A stretch of 64,000 nucleotides of DNA from Mesocentrotus franciscanus (lineage: Eukaryota; Echinodermata; Echinoidea; Camarodonta; Strongylocentrotidae), in NCBI GenBank assembly GCA_037976565.1, contig CP137675.1, positions 16,726,992-16,790,991 of the forward strand. Direction: 5' to 3'. How positions within the stretch are numbered: position 1 is the stretch's first letter; the number at the start of each line of letters is the position of its first letter. Shown here one piece after another: positions 22,655-32,146 of this stretch. The notes beneath the pieces are model-generated. The model did no database searches and was not told the origin of the DNA. It saw only the letters and a program-made list of their open reading frames with translations. The translations under genes and the position numbers were made by a program.

Positions 22655-23710
22655 TCAGGATTTCTTGGGGGGGGGCCCAAATTTGAAATCATGCGAGCCA
22701 AATATTGGTAGTTGGTTCTTAATCAGGTAATGTCAATGGTGACCAGCAGTGGCGTACTGAGCAAAAACGTTTTTTTTGGGGGCAGAAAAAAAAATCTGCA
22801 TCACTACCACTCTTGCATGCAGGCCCTGGCCCTGCTGAACGTTTTTCAAAGTCCCGGTGGGGGAGGCTAAAGTATTTACGATCGGGTGGAGCATAGCGTA
22901 AATTGCGTGGGGTTTAGGGGCACAGCCCTGGCGGGGTCAAGGGGTGGCACCCTGAAGCTCAGGTGGTATGGGCATTTAATTACGGTCAGATGAGCATATT
23001 TTGATACCTTATTCATGACACTGGCAGGTTACTAAGTAATTGGCGTGTGGTCCAGGGGGCTGAGCCCCACGAAACTCGGGATTTTAGGCATTAAATTACC
23101 GTCAGATGAGCATCCGGCATTCAGGGGCCCGCCTTTGGGCCCTAGGTGGAATCAGGGGCAGAGATGAGCATATTTTGATACCTCATTATTTTGTGACACT
23201 GGCAGGTCACTATTCTTTCTTTCTTTCTTTTTATTTCTCTTTAATATACTATTTTTCAAAGAGTGAGGGGTGGGGGAACTCAGGCCCCGACCCTCCGTTA
23301 CGTGGGCTCTAACATGTAGGCCTCTAAATGAATAAGGTTAGCTTCTGTGGGTGTCATCATTGTCATGTACTGTAAATCAATAACCATTTTCAATACAATC
23401 AACCATTTTCAAAAGGATCGGCCTAAATATTTTATGTGTGAAAACAAGTCATTGTCGTACGTGGTATAATATGTCGGGCTCGGTATTAAGTTTCAAAAGT
23501 AGACTTTATTGACCTGTAATATGATAACTATAATATGTTTACAAGTTGTGTTTTATACCCTTCTGAACCAGAGTGAAAAAGGTTGTTTACTATATCACTT
23601 TTATAAATGTATACGTATACGTAAATTGCGTGGGGTCTCGGGGCAAAGCCCTGGCGGGTCAGGGGCTGCGCCCGGAAGCTCAGGCGGCATGAGCATTTAA
23701 TTACGGTCAG
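22655..23710. mobile_element. hAT-family GC-rich block in A1
   Basis: Begins TTCAGGATTTCTTGGGG, matching the subterminal part of the CAGGCGCGGATCCAGG element near 3091, and carries the same G-rich boxes and ATTACGGTCAGATGAGCAT modules. A CAGTGGCGTACTGAGC word at 22749 may be the end of another insertion. About 290 bases of unrelated sequence (23330-23615) separate the last module from the rest. No coding capacity. Confidence 0.55.
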
Positions 23711-23839
23711 AAGATCACAAGATGTAATAAACAAAATGAATAGTACGAATGATACACTTACATGCTCATGATAATTTTTGAATTTCTTTCTGCCTGCAAA
23801 ATAGTTTTTCTGCATTTTGTTTTGTTGATGTTATGATTT

Positions 23840-24321
23840 GTTATTCATATTATTTTAAAGGTAGAAGATATTTATTATATGCAATTGGGTTCCTTAATGT
23901 ATGATCTCAACTCAGGCTTACTGCCACTGGCATTAGCCAAGATCTTCAAGAAAAACAATCAAATTCACAATTATGCCACAAGAGGTGCTTCTGCATTCCA
24001 CTTACCCCATGCAAGGACAAGGTTTACTCTCAACACTTTAGTTTGCACTGGACCAAGGTTTTGGAACACTCTTGACTCAAGCATTAGCCATTCTGTCAGT
24101 ATATCTGTCTTCAAACGTAAACTGAAGTTGTACTTATTGAATGATTACTTAGTTGATTCTTAATCTATGCTGTCGTGATTTACATGTATAAATGTATTTG
24201 AACTTTATCCATTCCTTAATTTACTACTGTATAGCAACTGCCGACTTACCTTTTCCCTTTTCTTTCCTTTTCTCGCCTATAGCTAGCTATATGCTTACAG
24301 TGAAAGTATGTCTTTTTTCTT

Positions 24322-24352
<31 letters not shown>

Positions 24353-24783
24353 CCGCACCCCTCTCTCCATTTCTATATCCCACTTTATAATCACTCTTAT
24401 CGCCTCCTTTTGTACATAGTCTCTTCTCCCCACCCTTTTTTATTACTCCGTTAAACCATATTTATAATCATATGGATATAGTTTATAGTTATCTATTTTA
24501 GTACTTTAGCGCCTTTGACGTACATTTCGTGTATTAATCTATTATATAACAGGGTGTTTTTGATGTTGATGGTGTCTAATGTTATTGTTTTGAGGGACCT
24601 GACCTCTACAAGCTTAGCTTTAATTAGGTCTCCTCGTCTTTTCTTCCCTTTTTTACTCACTTTAATGCATTACATGAACTTGATCCTTATAAGTGTTCCT
24701 TTTATATACTCTACATGTTATAAATATGTTAAATTGTATTGCATTCATGTTGGAAGAAGACAAATAAACTTGAACTTGAACTT
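23840..24783 (+). mobile_element. LINE 3' fragment (CR1/L2-like) in A1
   Basis: A 5'-truncated non-LTR retrotransposon. It retains the last part of the reverse-transcriptase ORF, a pyrimidine-rich 3' UTR, and a 3' terminus made of AATAAACTTGAACTTGAACT, that is, a short (CTTGAA)n tail of the kind seen in CR1/L2-type elements. The same fragment sits at the same place in A2 and A3, so it predates the amplification. Confidence 0.8.
23879..24163 (+). pseudogene. Reverse-transcriptase C-terminal remnant in A1
   Basis: The frame starts LKVEDIYYMQLGSL just 5' of the first ATG and runs 94 codons from it. The segment SGLLPLALAKIF, the IHNYATRGASAFHLPHART region, the GPRFWNTL motif and the closing FKRKLKLYLL are the standard carboxy-terminal signature of LINE-type reverse transcriptases. 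The catalytic palm motifs and the endonuclease are missing because of 5' truncation, so no enzyme can be made. The amino-acid sequence is unchanged in all three A units. Confidence 0.85.
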
Positions 24784-25043
24784 ATTGTTTAATATCACAG
24801 GAATAAATAAATAAATATATAAATACATTTGTAGAATGATAGTTGTACAATGATGATAGAAGAAGTGATAAAAATTGCAACTGATCTTCCCTTATTTTCC
24901 CCCTTTTCTTTTCTTGTTCCTTTTCTTTTCCTTTCTCTCCTGTTTCCCTTTCCGTCCTTCTCTCTCTCTCTCTCTCTCTCTTTGCTGGGGGGCCAATGGC
25001 CCCCCATCCACATCTTGTTGGCGGGAGAAATCGCAACTGATCT
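24784..25043. repeat. Polypyrimidine hAT-family module in A1
   Basis: An (AAAT)n stretch, then a long C/T tract ending in (CT)n, then GGGGGCCAATGGCCCCCC-like palindromic sequence. TTGCAACTGATC boxes lie on both sides. Related modules occur near 5120, 14090 and, inverted, 50560-50980. Open frames here only translate the C/T or G/A tract. Confidence 0.6.
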
Positions 25044-25674
25044 AATTTGTAAGATAATATAACATTGACTTGTTGTTGTACAATGCCATTTTTGGTACAG
25101 GGCTTCCTTAGGACCTACTGAACGATATTAGGGTAGGAGCCCCCGGCAAGAATATCATATAAGGGTGTGGGACAGGGGCGTCGCCTCGTAGTCCACAAAT
25201 AATTTGTAAGATAATATAACATTGAGTTGTTGTTGTACAACGCCATTTTTGGTACAGGGCTTCCTTAGGACCTGCTGAATGATGGTAGGGTAGGAGCCCC
25301 TGGCATAAATATTCATATATGTGTGATTGGGGGCCCCATGGCGTTTTACTTCAAAAACTCAATGTTTTTACCTTACAAATTAGTTGTGGACTACGAGGCG
25401 GCCCTGACCCACACCCTCATATGATATTCTTTCCGGGGCTCCTACCTAAGGCTAATATCGTTCAGTAGTTCCTAATGAAGCCATGTACCAAAATGGCATT
25501 TGTACAACACCAAATAAATGTTACATGTATATTACCTTCTAAATTATTTGGGGGCTACGAGGCGACGCCCCTGCCTCACACCCTTATATGATATTCTTGC
25601 CGGGGGCTCCTAGCCTAATATCGTTCAGAAGGTCCTAAGGGAGCCCTGTACCCAAAATGGTGCTTTTATCCGGG
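25044..25674. mobile_element. Four-module foldback in A1
   Basis: Two ~150-bp modules in direct orientation are followed by two in inverted orientation. Each carries AATTTGTAAGATAATATAAC, a CCATTTTTGGTACAGGGC box and a GGGTGTGGG / CGCCTCGTAGTCCAC box or their complements. The modules differ from one another more than the three A copies do, so the foldback is older than the array. No coding capacity. Confidence 0.8.
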
Positions 25675-26030
25675 AAGTAACGAATATTTCACTAAGCCAC
25701 CGGACTATTAACCGAACATGTCCAAGGTTTTAAATACTTGAGGTCCCGTGATGTGTGAGTGTGACCAGTGACTGCCCCATTGTAATTGTAATTTGACTCT
25801 TAATAATAGCTCAATTAGAGGTATAGCCTTAGGTACTAATTTTGGTTTTACGATGTCTAGCTATTCATTGGCCGTATTCACGAATCACTGCTTATTTTCA
25901 TGTTTTAAAGGCAATTTGTTCTACTTTTGTCAAGTGAGAAAATATTGTACATTATCAAATCAAGTTATTATTTGAGTGTCTCGATTAAGCGGATAAAAAT
26001 TGTAACATTAATGTTTCCCTTTCTGTTTCA
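25675..26030. other. Unassigned stretch 5' of the SWIM-tail-like ORF, A1
   Basis: Unique AT-rich sequence ending in the acceptor-like tract CCCTTTCTGTTTCAG. A 60-codon frame inside has no family resemblance and is not annotated. Confidence 0.4.
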
Positions 26031-26076
26031 GAAGATCTAAAGGAATAGTTCCAGAAAATGTGTCGGCTGTCAGGAA

Positions 26077-26508
26077 ATGGCATCGAAATTCGATGAATCC
26101 CCAGATATATTCAACCCAGCAATTGCAGCAATGGTAGAAGGCTACAGCAGAATAAAGACCAACACCCATCTTGTGTCTGCCAAGTATGTACTATTCAGGG
26201 GCAGCAAGGGCACTTCAAAAGGCAGGCATGTGAAGCATGTTCGCTTGAGTGGGAGCAAGCACATTGGTGTGCAACCGACTGCCACTGCAAGACGCAGAAT
26301 CCAAATGGGAAGAGGAGGGTCAAGGCTTCATGCTGGGCTGCCATCAAAATCCTCTAACATTCCTGAGCACGGATATTCCCACCCCCAATCATCCCAGTCT
26401 TCTGTTGTTTTCCCTGTTCCACGCAGAAGAAGAGTGCCAGCACCGCACAATCTAAGCCATGCTGTCACTAACAACCAGTCACTTGGAAAAACACAAAGTA
26501 CCAAATAA
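26077..26508 (+). CDS. 143-codon ORF resembling the tail of SWIM/MULE-type transposon proteins (A1)
   Basis: ATG in a good context (GGAAATGG), with a polypyrimidine acceptor ending CTGTTTCAG about 45 bases upstream and a TAA before the A-rich 3' flank. The frame meets a stop between acceptor and ATG, so it is either an internal start or a terminal exon whose upstream part has decayed. The segments SGSKHIGVQPTATARRR, GRGGSRLHAGLPSK and the closing PAPHNLSHAVTNNQSLGK resemble, from memory, the basic carboxy-terminal tail of uncharacterised invertebrate and fish proteins that carry SWIM zinc fingers or MULE-like transposase domains. No catalytic domain is present. A2 and A3 carry one-base indels in its last third, so only this copy keeps the HNLSHAVTNN ending. 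Confidence 0.4.
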   Translation: MASKFDESPDIFNPAIAAMVEGYSRIKTNTHLVSAKYVLFRGSKGTSKGRHVKHVRLSGSKHIGVQPTATARRRIQMGRGGSRLHAGLPSKSSNIPEHGYSHPQSSQSSVVFPVPRRRRVPAPHNLSHAVTNNQSLGKTQSTK

Positions 26509-27008
26509 ATAAGAGGCATGATCAGCCTATAAAACTCAGATGATTCCTGTATATCCTAAACGTTTGTAACTATGATAGCAGCATTGGCCAAATCAGTGTA
26601 TTTTTCTGAACCAAGAGACTACCGGTAGCTTGTAGCAACAGCATGAATAATATTGTAGGATCCTCCCAGAGAGTTGAGATTTTTGTGGGGTAATGTGCAA
26701 GTTGGAAAAATACCCCATTATAATGATACATTGGAAATACTCTCATCGGCGTGTTTAATAAGGCCGACTTTCTAAAAACTTCATGCACTGGAAGTGTAAA
26801 CCAGAGTGTACAATAAACTACAATAGACATACTTGAAGCGGTATGCCAATAATCAGATTCAACTTCAGGACATTATAGTAAAGCGTATTCTTTTCAGATA
26901 GAACAGTTTGTGCACACCTTGGGAATTATTATACATGTTGTAAAACAGGAATTATATATACTCTAAGATCACAGAGAATAATGTGCTGACTGCTGACACT
27001 GTTTTTGT
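26509..27008. other. Unassigned stretch, A1
   Basis: Unique AT-rich sequence ending in a (TG)n run. Frames on the minus strand (about 86-91 codons) are not conserved in length among A units and have no recognisable features. Confidence 0.4.
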
Positions 27009-27178
27009 TGTGTGTGTGTGTATTGGGTCTTTACAGACGTGTATCAATCAGATATGATTGGGGGCCGACCTTTAAACGTCACCATCCGAAAGACATGACT
27101 CAGTTTCGAACCTGCGTCCTCGGCTGAATCAGTTTGTAACTTCCATTGTTAGCTGGATTACAGGCGCACGCCACAACG
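27009..27178 (-). mobile_element. tRNA-related SINE, reverse orientation, in A1
   Basis: On the minus strand the order is a head with CAGGTTCGAAACTG (polymerase III B-box-like, 27101-27114 complement), then TTTCGGATGGTGACGTTTAA and AGGTCGGCCCCC, then a tail ending CCCAATACACACACA. The middle block recalls the conserved TTTCGGATGGGACGTTAAAC core of metazoan Meta-type SINEs (from memory). The A box is poor. A fragment of the tail recurs at 62873. Confidence 0.5.
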
Positions 27179-27341
27179 TCTAGTTTTTGTTTTTGTTGAT
27201 TTCAGATCTGATGTTTGTTTAGATATTTTGGTACCAGTTATCCGGTGAGGAAATTGGAACATATTATGAGACTTGATTATGATTGGTTTGTCTGATATTT
27301 CTGCTTCTATTGAAAGTAAGTTATTTTTGGAGTGGACTTGG

Positions 27342-28055
27342 CCTTTAACCCTATTTTAACCGGGCTATTTCAGACCAGCTTTTTACCGTCAATTGGGGTC
27401 AATTTGACCCCCCCCCCCTAAGATCTCGGCCGTTTCACAGCCGATCGCCGCGAAAATTTGCATGCATTTCAAGTCAAGTGAAGTGTATAGAATACTATGG
27501 TAATTTCAATTGTTTGAAAAATTTACTCATTTGCATATTTATGGTAATTTATGCAAATAAGGTCATGAAATTCACATTTTTACCCATAAATCATATATTC
27601 TTCATATTTAAGCATTCTTTTTCACTACATATATTCGTTAGACCATTTGGAATAATAATACGATAACAAAATTGGAAGAGCCAGGTTATTCCTTATGTTA
27701 TCTGATCTCTTGTTTTTGTTGTTTTATTTAATTTCTAACTACAATTCAACTATTTTGACCCCAAAACAAACACCTAAACTTTAAACAAGACCAAATAACC
27801 AATGTTCTATCTCTTTTTAGGAAAAATGATATTTCTATATGTTTTGTACACAAATCACAAAAATGAGCGATTTTGGGCTGACATGCAAAGACAAAGGTCA
27901 CGTGACTTTGTAACTTTACGTCCGATTTTCAAAAAATTGTTTTAAAAGATGCGTAAGACTCGAAAGAAAAAAGTCATGAAAGGAAAACTTTAGATCTGCT
28001 GCGGTTCGGAGTAGTCGCTAAATTACTACGGGAGGAGGTAAAATAGGGTTAAAGG
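27342..28055. mobile_element. 0.7-kb TIR element in A1
   Basis: Imperfect ~20-bp terminal inverted repeats CCTTTAACCCTATTTTAACC and the complement of GGTAAAATAGGGTTAAAGG. AT-rich inside, without a transposase. It contains GGGGTCAATTTGACCCC, a palindromic word of variable C-run length among copies. A target duplication is not clear. Confidence 0.65.
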
Positions 28056-29383
28056 GTAACCATGACAATTATTACAGATAAATCTCATTATAGCAAGCTC
28101 AGTTATAATTATATTCTTGCCATAGGGATGACGATGTTTATGCTTGTTGATACATAGGCATATACTCTTGATGATGTGTTTAAAAGCTCATTTTATTGAA
28201 GTCCCGCTTATAACAAGATGAAGTTTGTGCTTTCATCAACATCGCACTAAGGAGGTTGAATTATATTCTTGATATCATTATTATTTCATTTGGGATTTGG
28301 TTTTCATAGTCAGTTCTAGTCAAAGGTGAAAGGTATACCGGTAAGCATTGACAGAGTAGGTTTTGAAATATTTATTTGACAAGACCTTTTTCAAAGAGGA
28401 ACTTTTTATTGGGACACTATGTCTGTATCTTTAATTATTTTTTAAATGTTATTCTTTATTTTTAATAAAATCAACAAAAAATAAAGTCAAACTAATTCAA
28501 GTTACGATTTGGAAATGTGTTATTCAATGTATTTGCAAATGCATTTAGATAATACCATTAAGACCGGATTTTTTTAATACCAGTATACATGTAAATTAAT
28601 ATTTTTAAAAAAATTTTTAATATTGGTGTGTTCTATCTCTTCTGAAGATTAAAACAGGTTAAAGTTATGCAGAATTTGTGAAGTTTTATTTCAAGAAATA
28701 TTTGTTTACTTATTTATTTTTAGACAAAACAAAGCTTTTCGATTTGCACTCATCAGAGTATTAGTGTTTCTTTGTTTGAAGCTATTCTTTGAATTTGTTG
28801 TACATTTACTTGTACTTACCATCGTTTTATTTATGTATTTATTTCAGATTCCTAGCATGGAATCACCTAGCATGGAATCACCTCGTGTTTTAGACATAGT
28901 GAGAGAAAAAAAACGATGGAATTTTAAGTCATAACTGAAAATTGGTGATTGAGTGTACTAGCTAAAACTCTGAAAGAAAATCTTCTTTACAGAAATGATA
29001 AAAATTCTTAAGGAATTTAAATAATTAAATGAGAAAAAGACATTTGTAAAAATTATGAAATTAGATGACGAAAGTGTCATCGATCGCGTTGTTACGTTGT
29101 TTGAAATATCATTGATGGTGAGAGAAGAGTGTTGAAGAAAAACATTTAAGCTGATTGGAATTTTTGTGGATTTTCTGCTTCTGTTGATAATAAATTGTCT
29201 AGGATTGTGAGCCAAGATTTGGGTTCGCACAAAATAAAAAAGAACACCACTGTTAATGTACAATTGTTTCTCTTCATAGCACTTTATTGCATTGATTTAC
29301 AGTTTACACTCGAGATGATGGTCAGCCAATTGGGTGGGGATGACCGTGATTGTGTTATACCACATAGTGATGATGACAGCAGT
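28056..29383. other. AT-rich interior of A1 with an exon-like segment
   Basis: Mostly featureless. At 28848 a polypyrimidine tract (TTATTTATTTCAG) precedes two direct copies of CCTAGCATGGAATCA and a frame (IPSMESPSMESPRVLDIV) that closes after 28 codons. A2 and A3 lack an A in the following A-run and close differently. It could be a decayed terminal exon; support is weak. Confidence 0.3.
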
Positions 29384-29485
29384 GGTAGTGTTAGTGAAAG
29401 ATTGATAATAGTGGTGATGGTGGTGATAGTGATGATTGTCATGGTGGTGGAGATATGATGATGGTGCTGACATTGATGGATAGTG
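29384..29485. repeat. GAT/GTG imperfect microsatellite in A1
   Basis: Interrupted (GATGGTGGT)-type repeats. They create Ile/Val/Met-rich frames on one strand and His/Thr-rich frames on the other, which I do not regard as genes. Confidence 0.8.
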
Positions 29486-29821
29486 ATAATGATGTGAACA
29501 TCGTACAAACAAAAACAAATGGGTTTAAACAAGATCGACCAACCAAAACATTCATATTTTACAGCTTATTTGGACTGAGCAGTCTAGTACCAGGAGGTGG
29601 GGTGGGAGTATGTCAGAGCTATTCCCCTCTATTCAAATAATGCACATCCTTTGTGTTTCAAAAGGCCTTTTATATAATCATTTAAATCAATTAAGATAAG
29701 CTTGATTATGAGTTTTCTCCAGGATTCTGGCTAAAAAGAAGGTAATAAACATATACATTTAATCTATCAAAAGTCTATATAATATAGTTTTTTTTAAACC
29801 AATAAACTAGATACAATGTTT

Positions 29822-29932
29822 CAGTGGCGGATCCAGGGGGGGGGGCGCATTTTCAAAATCTAGATGCCCCCCTATTTTTCAAATTTGCCGCCTGTACCCC
29901 CCCCCCATTTTTAAATCCCGGATCCGCCGCTG
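29822..29932. mobile_element. Tiny hAT-type MITE (111 bp) in A1
   Basis: Termini CAGTGGCGGATCC and GGATCCGCCGCTG are inverted repeats of the same class as the MITE at 7225. The flanks do not show a clean 8-bp duplication. The C/G runs inside vary in length among the three A units. Confidence 0.7.
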
Positions 29933-30295
29933 ATGTATAACCATATTTACAGCATAATTATAGACAAATATATATTGCAAGTTAAAATAAATCATACATT
30001 GATTTTATGGAAGCCTTTTCCACTTATACCGGTAGTTATACTAGCTGTGACGTATTATTTTTCAAATTACATCTAGTTCAGCTCTAACAATAATTGTCAA
30101 GCAGACTAAATAGGCCTAAAGTAAAGGAAATCAAAACTATAGGTTTTTATCTACATTATTTTACTAATTTCACTAAGAGCTTTTGATATATAGATCACTA
30201 AAATCGGACATCTGAGTACTAGTAGCCAACAACAAAACTGAAAATAACATTTGCAACAACGTCGTCTGCTATCAAGGGGCGACCACATTTACACA

Positions 30296-30318
30296 GTCAC
30301 GTGATAGCGTCACGTGAC
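30296..30318. promoter_or_regulatory. Paired GTCACGTGA motifs near the right end of A1
   Basis: GTCACGTGAT (30296-30305) and GTCACGTGAC (30309-30318) lie 13 bases apart. The second is exactly the palindromic E-box extended form known as the CLEAR/USF-type site. The pair lies about 160-180 bases inside the right TIR and is conserved in A2 and A3. Regulatory use is inference. Confidence 0.35.
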
Positions 30319-30519
30319 ACCAACAAAAAGCACATAGTGCTAGTGCACTCCTTCAAGAGTGAGAGAGGCAGATCTTTAAAATATAGATATCTCTATGGAG
30401 AGAGCTAGAGGGAATCCGCGTACGGTTTCGAGCGTGGTCTCTGACCAAGTCGCTCAGCGGAATAAAATTAGCCGTTGTGACGCGTTAGTGGTACGGAAAA
30501 AATAAACGCCCCGGCCGGC

Positions 30520-31531
30520 GGGCCCAATTTGCGATTCCCAAACCATTCAGCTATGGGAAACATTTTGAGCAACGTGATTGGTTAAAAAATTTATAAAGAC
30601 ACGCCCACATCGACGCGAGCCATCTCATCATGGCGGTGCGAATGTGTCTGGGGCCAAGTCCGAGTGAACCATCAAATCTTCAAAATGACTAGTCTAGATG
30701 TCTTTGTATAAATGAGAGCTTGAGTCTGAGGGAAAAAAGTCGGAAGCTGGACTTACTAGGCTTTACTCAACACTATAAGACATGATATATTTTGTCAAAG
30801 TGTCAAATTAGAACTAATTAGGGTCTCTCCTTGATCTGTTCATTCTAGTCTGCAAGCACAGACTCTAATTTGACACTTTGAAAACAAAATATATCATGTT
30901 TGAGGGAAGACTAGTCCAGCTACTCGTCTGTGTCAAAATGGACCTACCATGGTCAAAATATATATACAATACATGGTCTATTGTAGTCTCATGATTCAGA
31001 ATCTGTATTATGCACTATGGGACGGACATGGGTATGGGTGCCTGCAAACTATGTGCACCCCTCCTCCCTCTTGTTTTCGTACTTTCCCTCTCTCTTTCTC
31101 TCAACTTGCATGTGCTCCTTTAAATTCCCTCTTCCTTCTCATTCCCGTCACTTTTTTTCTCGCCTCGAGTCTCACTGACCCATCTCTCTCTATGCGTTAC
31201 TGATACACACCTTCAGTAGCAGAATTCTAAGGCATGTGAGTAGTTTGCAGGCACATACCTGTGCAAAATACAGAGTCTGAATCGTGAGACTACAGTAGGC
31301 CATTTCATGTAGATAGACTTCCCTCAGACATGATATCTTTCGTAAAGTGTCAAATTAGAGTCTGTGCTTGCAGACTAACATTGTGAGTGTTTGTGTGTCT
31401 GTGTCAGCTGTGAGCGAGCCCGAGCGTGCAGTAAATGACGTAATATTTATATCTTCTCTCGACCAATCACGTTGCTCATAAAGTCTCCCATAGCTGAATG
31501 GTTTGGGAATCGCAAATTCGCGGCCCGGCCC
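30520..31531. mobile_element. FB1: ~1.0-kb foldback spacer with three nested stems
   Basis: The outer arms (30526-30582 and 31463-31518) share ATTTGCGATTCCCAAACCAT and CAGCTATGGGA. The middle arms (30848-30906 and 31321-31376) share GTCTGCAAGCACAGACTCTA and the following ATTTGACACTTT. The inner arms (30983-31051 and 31240-31298) share GTAGTCTCA and TGCCTGCAAACTA. A third partner of the middle arm at 30778-30815 allows an alternative hairpin. The ~190-bp apex is C/T-rich. Near the left arm are ATTTATAAAGAC and CATCATGGCGGTGCG, a TATA-like and a YY1-like word, but only a 20-codon frame follows. It is found only between A units. Confidence 0.85.
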
Positions 31532-32146
31532 GCGTTTATTTTTTCCGTACCACTAACGCGTCACATTTGCCCGTTTAATTGGAATCGGGCGTCTTGAATG
31601 GAGACCATCAACTCGATCATTCGCGACACGCGCTGTGGATGTGAAGATCGCACTCTGCTAACTTTGTACGAGTAGAGCCTACAGTAGAGCCTACAGTCTA
31701 CAGTAGAGCCTATATTATGATGGATGTTAGTCGAACTTGAGGAGGAACCAGATAACTTAGGGGGCGAGGCAAGGCCTATTGCTAAATGACCTAACCTTAG
31801 AAGGACGATTGGAGCATCCAGCTATTCGGGTAAATTAATAATATTATTATTATACATATATGATTATGAACAACAGTTAGTTAGCTAGCCTAGATGATCG
31901 AGTTACTGTCATACTGAGTTAGATCAATATTGACAGTGCACAGTGACAGTGAGCAGTGTGTGACTGACCATGGACTGACTGAGTTAAACTAGATCTAGGC
32001 CTAGATCTATATAGAGTATAACTATAAGTTGTTGTTAAACCGTAGCCCCAGCAATCAAGTACAACTATACTCTACAATTAAAGAGGACTGTACTCAATGG
32101 AAGAAGAAGAACAGTTTAATAGACTTTACTAACAAACAAGCAAGGA

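Larger units (their letters stand above)
22035..30509. mobile_element. A1: first 8.48-kb TIR-bounded composite unit
   Basis: Bounded by perfect 34-bp inverted termini (22035-22068 and 30476-30509) beginning GCGTTTATTTTTTCCGTACC and including ACTAACGCGTCACA. It contains no recognisable transposase; instead it holds fragments of several element classes and one possible terminal exon of a transposon-related gene. Two further units with more than 98% apparent identity follow in direct orientation. It may be a giant non-autonomous DNA transposon or a macrosatellite monomer. Confidence 0.8.

Noticed and set aside
27109..27180. A functional tRNA gene on the minus strand
   Set aside because: There is a B-box-like word, but no cloverleaf could be assembled and the A box is poor; a SINE fits better.
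29284..29532. His/Thr-rich frames over the GAT/GTG tract, repeated in A2 and A3
   Set aside because: Microsatellite translation.
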